This document shows, piece by piece, positions 6,454 through 10,443 of a stretch of DNA of 10,443 nt (positions within the stretch are counted from its first letter, which is position 1; each line of letters starts with the position of its first letter). Below the pieces are notes generated by a model. That model had not been told where the DNA came from, searched no databases, and saw only the letters and a list, made by a program, of their open reading frames with translations. The translations under genes were made by a program, and so were the position numbers. The stretch lies in NCBI GenBank assembly GCA_964620325.1, contig CAZUIM010000030.1:1-10443 (forward strand), written 5' to 3'. The stretch is from CAZMYM01 sp964620325. GTDB taxonomy: Bacteria; Bipolaricaulota; Bipolaricaulia; UBA7950; UBA9294.

Positions 6454-6507
6454 GCGCGCCCTCGCGGGAGAGGGCGCGCCTTCCTCTTCGCCTTTGCCAG
6501 GAAAGGC
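6454..6507. repeat. Two adjacent intergenic inverted repeats
   Basis: GCGCGCCCTC (6454-6463) and GAGGGCGCGC (6470-6479) form a perfect 10-bp stem with a 6-nt loop. Next to it GCCTTT (6490-6495) and AAAGGC (6502-6507) form a second, 6-bp stem. They lie between the divergent flavoprotein and membrane-protein genes. The sequence GAGGGCGCGCC recurs at 10300-10310. They may be REP-like or may insulate the divergent promoters. Confidence 0.5.
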
Positions 6508-6583
6508 GGCAGTGAGGCGGTGCGCGGGCACGCGCGCGCATCGACGTTCGCTCTCCTGCGCTTGGCTTGGCTCACCCGATCCC

Positions 6584-6630
6584 GGGTATCCTGTGACGAC
6601 GAGATCGTCTAGATACCCAACCCAAGGAGG
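6584..6630 (+). promoter_or_regulatory. Leader hairpin and Shine-Dalgarno of the membrane-protein gene
   Basis: GGGTATC (6584-6590) pairs with GATACCC (6612-6618) and encloses a smaller pair GACG/CGTC (6598-6601 and 6606-6609). AAGGAGG (6624-6630) follows at once and is 8 nt from the ATG at 6639. The hairpin leaves the ribosome binding site free but could stabilise the mRNA or bind a regulator. Confidence 0.4.
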
Positions 6631-6638
6631 GCGTGAGG

Positions 6639-7265
6639 ATGATCGGCGTGAGGTGTGTTGGTGCGTGTAGAGGAGTCGTGGTGGCGATCGTCGCTGTCTG
6701 CCTGTCCGCCGGTGTGGCTTGGGCGGACTCGGACTGCTGGTGTGCCCAGTTCGTCGACCTGGAGGACGAGATTCCCACCCGGAACACGAGCGTGTTTCTT
6801 CGCATCGCCGCCTCCGCCGCATTGACCGGCCTGACCTGGTGGGGAGTCGACGCGATCGGGCTTCCGAACGCCCAGTGGTACAAGATCAGCGGACTGGTCG
6901 TCGGCATCTCCAACGCAGCGTCGGCGCTCGCCGATCTCGCGCTCCCGACCGACCGCGCCATCGCGCGAGACGCCGAACGGATCGCAAGGTCAACCCTTTC
7001 CGAGGACCTCTGTGCCGACACCCTCGCCGGATACGCGGAGACCACGCGAACGCATCGCTACATCACGGGACTCGTCGACGTCGGCTCGGGCATGACGCAG
7101 ATCCTTCTCCTGTCGCCCTACGGGAGGTACGCCTCCGGTGAGATCTACGACTACGTCTTCCTCGTGACCGGCGGCATCGACATCGTCGCCGGCCTGATCG
7201 ACCTCCTCTTCCCGACGCGATTCGAGCGAGCGTATCGAGAAGCACGCGAGACATGCGGTCCGTGA
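6639..7265 (+). CDS. Exported or membrane protein of unknown function
   Basis: A 208-residue protein that I do not recognise. It starts with a signal peptide or anchor (hydrophobic 12-28, then AWA-DSD at about 27-32), followed by C33-W-C35. Four further apolar stretches lie at about 53-75, 82-102, 141-159 and 171-191. The last two both contain VDVGSG or GIDIVAG-like Gly/Asp turns, and the first pair resembles them in spacing, so the protein may be two copies of a two-helix hairpin. Between the pairs is a polar helix (104-138) with C125, and C206 sits three residues from the end. The paired cysteines near both ends could form a disulfide outside the cytoplasm. The ATG at 6639 is preferred over a GTG at 6633 because AAGGAGG is 8 nt from the ATG and only 2 nt from the GTG. 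The gene is divergent from the flavoprotein and convergent with msrAB. Confidence 0.75.
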   Translation: MIGVRCVGACRGVVVAIVAVCLSAGVAWADSDCWCAQFVDLEDEIPTRNTSVFLRIAASAALTGLTWWGVDAIGLPNAQWYKISGLVVGISNAASALADLALPTDRAIARDAERIARSTLSEDLCADTLAGYAETTRTHRYITGLVDVGSGMTQILLLSPYGRYASGEIYDYVFLVTGGIDIVAGLIDLLFPTRFERAYREARETCGP

Positions 7266-7652
7266 TCGGCCCAAGGTAGCAGCTCGGCGCGGCTGAACGC
7301 CTCGTTCGCGCGGACCTCGCTTGACCCGGAATCGGGGTTCGGGTTCGCCCGCTCAGTGTGTCAGGATGTGCCCTCAGAGTCCTTCTCCCTCGATCCCTCT
7401 CTTACGGGACTCCCAGGGACGAGGAGTGCTAGGGCCGCGGCGCTCATTGTCCCGCGCGTTCCAGGGCAGGTTTCGTACCACGTCCTCAGAACTCAGTCGG
7501 GGGCGATGCAAATCGAACGTACACGACCTTTCAGAACCCGAAGAGTCAGATCTGCCCCCGGAACTTCTCACCGCCGCCATGCCTTGTGCGTCCGGGGCGG
7601 TGAGAAACCACAACAATCAAGATGTCCCCCCGGCGCCGGAAAGCGTGGGCGG
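7266..7652. other. Gene-free gap between convergent genes, with an 11-bp inverted repeat at 7565-7606
   Basis: No convincing gene lies in these 387 bases: the open frames lack ribosome binding sites and family resemblance. The only strong structure is TTCTCACCGCC (7565-7575) with GGCGGTGAGAA (7596-7606), a perfect 11-bp pair around a 20-nt loop, 47 nt past the msrAB stop. It has no U-run. A weaker bulged stem lies at 7324-7344. Either could serve as the shared transcription end of the two convergent genes. Confidence 0.55.
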
Positions 7653-8819
7653 TCACTCGAACGGCTCGAGGTAGGCTCCGTACCCTTCGTCCTCCAGCTC
7701 CTCCTTCGGAACGAACCGGAGGGCGGCCGAGTTGATGCAGTAGCGTTCCCCCGGCGGCGGCGGTCCGTCGTCGAACAGGTGCCCGAGGTGGGAGTCCGCA
7801 TAGCGGCTGCGGATTTCGACCCCCACCTGGAACAGGCTTCGATCTTCCCGGGTGACCACGCTGTCGGGTTCGATTGGGCGGGTGAAGCTCGGCCACCCGG
7901 TTCCGGAATCGAACTTGTCTTCGGAGCTGAACAACGGCTCCCCCGACACGACATCGACGTAGACGCCCTTTGCGTAGTGGTCCCAATACGCGTTTTGGAA
8001 TGGCGGTTCGACGCCGTTCTCCTGCGTCACGCTGTACTGAAGCGGCGTGAGCATCTCGCGTAGCTCCTCGTCTGAGGGCTTCCCAAAGCCGATCCACGGC
8101 TTCTCCTGATCGGGGAAGAAGGAGAACTCCTCATGCCCCTCCCATACCCTGGTCGTGAACGCCTCCCGGCCGGACGCCGCTCGGTACACGCCAAACCGTG
8201 CCGCGTTCTTCACGTAGTAGTTCTGGTGGTACGCCTCAGCCGGGTAGAACTCCTTCGCCGGAAGGATCGATGTGGCAAGCGGTTCATCGAAGATGCCGGA
8301 CGCCGCCAGCATCTCCTTGGAGACCTCGGCCAGGCGCTTCTGCTCCTCGTCGAGGTAGAAGATCGCCGTGCGATACTGGCTTCCGCGATCGTGGAACTGC
8401 CCGCCGGCGTCGGTAGGATCGATATGCAGCCAGAACACGTCAAGCAGGATGCGATAGGAGATCTGCTCCGGATCGTAGCGCACAAGAATCGCCTCGAAAT
8501 GCCCCGTGGTCCCAGCGGTGACCTGCTCATAGATCGGGCCCGCGACGTCCCCTCCAGTGTAGCCGGACACCACCTCATGAACGCCCGGCAGCGGCTCGAA
8601 GATCGACTCCATGCACCAGAAGCAGCCGCCGGCGAAGATCGCCTCCTTCGTGCCTTCTTGTCTATCTTCAGCGGTGCTCACGGTGTCCTCCTCTTGAGAT
8701 GGCTCGTTAGACGACACACTGAGCTGCCCTCCGACGAACAGGAGCGCCGCCGAGGCGATCAAGACGATGACCACTCCGGCGCCTCTTCGGGTACGCGTGT
8801 ATCGATTCGTTGAACTCAT
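7653..8819 (-). CDS. msrAB: Membrane-anchored peptide methionine sulfoxide reductase MsrA-MsrB fusion
   Basis: A 388-residue bifunctional repair enzyme that reduces methionine S-sulfoxide (MsrA) and R-sulfoxide (MsrB) in damaged proteins. Residues 13-32 are a signal anchor after a basic N-terminus, so both domains face the outside. MsrA spans about 57-215, with the catalytic G-C66-F-W-C69 and the later YHQNYY (197-202). MsrB spans about 245-380, with SGTGWPSF (305-312), HLGHLFDDGP (344-353) and the catalytic RYC361INS. The zinc-binding CxxC pairs of many MsrB enzymes are absent (GEPLFSSEDKFDSG), which is the zinc-free form. No other cysteines are present, so MsrA recycling probably uses C69 and MsrB needs an outside thiol. 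The ATG at 8819 opens at the anchor, with only a weak GGGG upstream. An earlier start would put junk before the signal. Reductant from the flavoprotein is possible but not shown. Confidence 0.95.
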   Translation of the reverse strand: MSSTNRYTRTRRGAGVVIVLIASAALLFVGGQLSVSSNEPSQEEDTVSTAEDRQEGTKEAIFAGGCFWCMESIFEPLPGVHEVVSGYTGGDVAGPIYEQVTAGTTGHFEAILVRYDPEQISYRILLDVFWLHIDPTDAGGQFHDRGSQYRTAIFYLDEEQKRLAEVSKEMLAASGIFDEPLATSILPAKEFYPAEAYHQNYYVKNAARFGVYRAASGREAFTTRVWEGHEEFSFFPDQEKPWIGFGKPSDEELREMLTPLQYSVTQENGVEPPFQNAYWDHYAKGVYVDVVSGEPLFSSEDKFDSGTGWPSFTRPIEPDSVVTREDRSLFQVGVEIRSRYADSHLGHLFDDGPPPPGERYCINSAALRFVPKEELEDEGYGAYLEPFE

Positions 8820-9002
8820 GGTGACCCCACAGATTCTTCTTGATTCGGTAACAGAACGGCGAGTATCAGGAGCTGTCCGTTCTCCACGCTCGAGCACGCC
8901 TTCTCAAACCAAGCTACTCGGAACGTTTGAGGATCGGATGAAGGCCCGATGAGCTTCTTGCGTGATGAAGCGCACAGGCCGGTTCGATTCGGCTCGTGAG
9001 GA

Positions 9003-9083
9003 CCTGGGGTCAGGTCTTGCACTGACACATAGCAGGGAGAACCGACCCTTCCAGATGTTGCATTACAAGTCCTGACCCCCAGG
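9003..9083. repeat. Inverted pair of REP-like elements (REPIN-type doublet)
   Basis: The left arm (9003-9030) begins CCTGGGGTCAGGTCTTG. The right arm (9083-9055, reversed) begins CCTGGGGGTCAGGACTTG. Aligned, they agree over most of 28 bases with one extra G and a few substitutions, and 24 nt separate them. GGGGTCAGGNCTTG sequences are, to my recollection, common beside IS200-like REP-associated (Y1) transposases. No transposase lies between the arms, so this would be a non-autonomous copy. It also folds as a long hairpin downstream of the HEPN gene. It lies in the 314-bp gap between msrAB and that gene, where I see no coding region. Confidence 0.65.
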
Positions 9084-9133
9084 CGCAGCCCGCGCTTTCA
9101 GAGATGTCCCTGGAACTCCGTCGAGACGCGGAC

Positions 9134-9556
9134 CTACTCGGGAGGCGGCAGCGCGGATACCGCCTCCAGCAGCTTCCGCGACACAGCCAGCAGATCCGCG
9201 ACCAACCGCTCCTCCAGATCTACGAAGCCCTCATACTCGGCGAGGTTCCTGCGTTCGTGACACTTGCTGAGGAGTCGCCAGCTCGAATCATCGAGGCCGG
9301 CTGTATGAGGGAGCGCCTGGAACACCAAGAAACGGTTGTCGGATCGATACCCCAACCGGCGAAGCGCGGCCAGAGCCAGTGCATGGGAAGCGTTGTACGC
9401 AAGGTCGAAACGGCTCTCCAGCGAGAGCTCGGTGCGAGCTGCATCTTGGAGACGAGCTCGTCCTGAACGGACGAGCCCATCGTACTCCTGCCTAGCCGGA
9501 GGCTCACGCTTCAGTGCCCCGATCTCAGCCAGTCGTTCGAGATCAGGAGAGATCAT
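9134..9556 (-). CDS. HEPN-domain protein, putative toxin of an MNT-HEPN pair
   Basis: A 140-residue all-helical protein of the HEPN type that accompanies MNT nucleotidyltransferases. The helices lie at about 2-17, 22-45, 47-68 (RFDLAYNASHALALAALRR), 73-85, 92-107 and 113-136. The signature is KCHERRNLAEYEG (98-110), equivalent to the active-site helix of HEPN RNases. The usual RxxxxH is not present: R102/R103 are followed by N-L-A-E-Y108. In characterised HepT toxins a tyrosine next to this motif is AMPylated by the MNT partner, and Y108 could play that part. The ATG at 9556 lies 14 nt inside the upstream gene, with GGAG 6 nt before it, so the two are translationally coupled. If it cleaves RNA, the paired MNT protein should neutralise it, but a catalytically dead HEPN is also possible. 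Confidence 0.82.
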   Translation of the reverse strand: MISPDLERLAEIGALKREPPARQEYDGLVRSGRARLQDAARTELSLESRFDLAYNASHALALAALRRLGYRSDNRFLVFQALPHTAGLDDSSWRLLSKCHERRNLAEYEGFVDLEERLVADLLAVSRKLLEAVSALPPPE

Positions 9557-10151
9557 CTTCCGCTCCGATGACGAATAGCCGCGGTTGCGCCGCGATGCGC
9601 GCCGCGAAGGAGTCCCGCTGCGCAGATCGCTCTTTCCAGTCTTTCTGCGCGAGCACGTTTGGATTGATCGCGCGGCCGAGTTCGGCCTCGGCCTCCTGCA
9701 ACGCCGCGTAGATCTCCGGATACCCAACATCGTCGGACACGACCAGTACATCGATGTCGCTGTCTGCAGTGTCACTTCCCCTTGCGACGGAGCCATAGAC
9801 AAACGCAGCCACGATCCTTGCCTCCAGCGGCGCCAGTGCCCGACACAAAGGCTCAGCCAATCCGACGGTCTTGGCAATGAGGCTTTGGAGTTCTTCGAAC
9901 GCTGGACAATCCGCGTTTGCCTGGTAGTACTTCTGATTGCCCACCCGGGTAGCGGTGATCCAGCCCGCCGCTTCGAGCCGTCTGAGTTGGCGGTGCACTG
10001 CACCCGTTCCACTTCCCGCAAGACGTATGAGTTCAGCGCTCTGGAACCGTCGCCCCGGCTGACCGAAGAGGAGCCCAAGCACTCGCTGCTGCACCGAAGA
10101 GAAAAGGGCGCCGGCCAAGCCCAGAGACTCCTTGTCGTTCTTCGTTCCCAT
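9543..10151 (-). CDS. Winged-helix/MNT nucleotidyltransferase fusion, putative autoregulating antitoxin
   Basis: A 202-residue two-domain protein. Residues about 12-80 form a winged helix: SAELIRLAGSGTGAVHRQLR (38-57) contains the recognition helix and ITATRVGNQKYYQAN (65-79) the wing, as in ArsR/MarR-like regulators. Residues about 95-195 are a minimal nucleotidyltransferase domain with G120-S121, then D132-I-D134 in GSVARGSDTADSDIDVLV. MNT partners of HEPN toxins AMPylate and so silence the toxin. The fused DNA-binding domain adds transcriptional control. Two in-frame ATGs exist. I chose 10151 because the -10 box TATGAT covers the ATG at 10166, leaving 10151 about 4 nt from the expected transcript start, so the mRNA would be nearly leaderless. 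The order MNT then HEPN with a 14-nt overlap makes a two-gene operon. REP-like repeats lie on both sides. Confidence 0.88.
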   Translation of the reverse strand: MGTKNDKESLGLAGALFSSVQQRVLGLLFGQPGRRFQSAELIRLAGSGTGAVHRQLRRLEAAGWITATRVGNQKYYQANADCPAFEELQSLIAKTVGLAEPLCRALAPLEARIVAAFVYGSVARGSDTADSDIDVLVVSDDVGYPEIYAALQEAEAELGRAINPNVLAQKDWKERSAQRDSFAARIAAQPRLFVIGAEDDLS

Positions 10152-10185
10152 AACGGGAACGATCATACCCGATTTGGGAACGATC
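10142..10185 (-). promoter_or_regulatory. Promoter with two tandem palindromic operators for the MNT-HEPN operon
   Basis: Site 1 is TTCCC-ATAAC-GGGAA (10145-10159), extended to a perfect TCGTTCCC/GGGAACGA pair at 10142-10149 and 10155-10162. Site 2 is TACCC-GATTT-GGGAA (10166-10180). GGGAACGATC follows in both, at 10155 and 10176, so the sites are exactly 21 bp apart, two helical turns. The minus-strand -10 TATGAT (10167-10162) lies between the two cores, with TTCTCG at -35 and a 17-bp spacer. The geometry fits repression by the operon's own winged-helix protein. Confidence 0.68.
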
Positions 10186-10214
10186 GAGAAGAGCCGCTCG
10201 CTGCTGATGGGAGA

Positions 10215-10260
10215 GTGACGTCAGCCAGTGCGAGATCTGTCTCAGCCGACTGAACGTCAC
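10215..10260. repeat. Two-tier inverted repeat upstream of the MNT promoter
   Basis: GTGACGTCAG (10215-10224) pairs with CTGA-A-CGTCAC (10250-10260) with one bulged A, and GAGA/TCTC (10232-10235 and 10240-10243) pairs inside. No gene is visible around it. Its role is unknown; it could be an edge structure of the accessory segment. Confidence 0.4.
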
Positions 10261-10283
10261 CGCTTCGCTTCCCTTCCCTTCCC

Positions 10284-10360
10284 CCCTCGTGATGGGGACG
10301 AGGGCGCGCCATGCGATTGATCAGCTGAGCATGGCGAGGGGAATTCCGGGGACATAATAC
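10284..10360. repeat. Cluster of palindromes with a REP-like end sequence
   Basis: CCCTCGT (10284-10290) and ACGAGGG (10298-10304) form one stem. CGCCATGC (10307-10314) and GCATGGCG (10329-10336) form a second with a 14-nt loop. GAATTCCGGGGACATAATAC (10341-10360) follows. I recall sequences of the form AATTCCGGGGACA beside REP-associated Y1 transposases. The stretch 10186-10402 has no gene that I can support. Confidence 0.45.
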
Positions 10361-10402
10361 GAAACTGGACGTGTACAGGTTGGAGATAAGTACTATGATG
10401 TT

Positions 10403-10443
10403 ATGAAAGCGCGCCTCCTTTGCCGGCAGTGCAGTACGCTGCC
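10403..10443 (+). CDS. Possible start of a gene cut by the window edge
   Basis: An ATG opens 13 codons that stay open to the edge, encoding MKARLLCRQCSTLP-like sequence with a CxxC. GGAG lies 17 nt upstream, too far to be convincing, and an overlapping ATGATGTTATGA encodes only two residues. The product is not recognisable, and it does not resemble the usual start of a Y1 transposase. Confidence 0.15.
   Translation, partial: MKARLLCRQCSTL

Noticed and set aside
4558..6822. A 754-codon minus-strand open frame.
   Set aside because: It is an Arg/Gly-rich shadow running through both DUF488 and the flavoprotein in another frame, as expected at high GC.
7356..8063. A 235-codon plus-strand open frame.
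   Set aside because: Largely antisense to msrAB, with no ribosome binding site.
8980..9000. GGTTCGATTC resembling a tRNA T-arm.
   Set aside because: No acceptor, D-arm or anticodon arm can be drawn at the right distances.
8816..9028. A 70-codon minus-strand open frame starting MSVQDLTPG.
   Set aside because: Its start lies inside the REP-like arm, and the rest has no family resemblance or ribosome binding site.

Overview
The window is GC-rich bacterial DNA with strong Shine-Dalgarno sites, short intergenic gaps and eleven genes I would annotate, mostly on the minus strand, plus a possible fragment at the right edge. Nothing here fixes the taxon. The mix of a heptanucleotide microsatellite, a thrombospondin type-3 (TSP3) fragment, small secreted Gly/Asp-rich proteins and REP-like doublets would fit an uncultivated environmental lineage; Bipolaricaulota is only a guess. 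There is no rRNA, tRNA, CRISPR array or complete transposase.

Left part (1-4515). A uroporphyrinogen-decarboxylase-superfamily gene on the plus strand is preceded by a nested hairpin that reaches into its ribosome binding site. It converges on a minus-strand MscS-type channel gene. Next comes a degenerate 7-bp tandem repeat, a likely terminator, and three minus-strand genes: a 76-residue secreted protein with a duplicated GDGVSDGSG block, a YkgJ-type cysteine-cluster protein, and an exported transglutaminase-like protein.

Middle part (4516-8819). A DUF488 protein and a thioredoxin-reductase-like flavoprotein lie on the minus strand. The gap between them holds an antisense 26-codon remnant of a TSP3 Ca-binding repeat. 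Divergent from the flavoprotein is a plus-strand gene for an unrecognised membrane protein. It converges on an anchored MsrA-MsrB fusion. The flavoprotein and the Msr fusion could work in the same thiol-repair economy, but they are not one operon.

Right part (8820-10443). This looks like a small accessory island. A HEPN gene and an upstream winged-helix/MNT nucleotidyltransferase gene overlap by 14 nt and look like a toxin-antitoxin pair. The MNT promoter carries two tandem TTCCC-N5-GGGAA-type palindromes whose centres are 21 bp apart, with the -10 box between them and the start codon about 4 nt from the expected transcription start. This suggests autoregulation and a near-leaderless mRNA. 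An inverted pair of REP-like sequences lies on one side of the module, and other palindromes with a second REP-like sequence lie on the other.

The most interesting items are the compact self-controlled wHTH-MNT/HEPN module with its non-canonical HEPN motif, the flavoprotein that keeps the CATC disulfide but lacks the NADPH HRR motif, the stranded TSP3 fragment, and the leader hairpins at 1-44 and 6584-6630.
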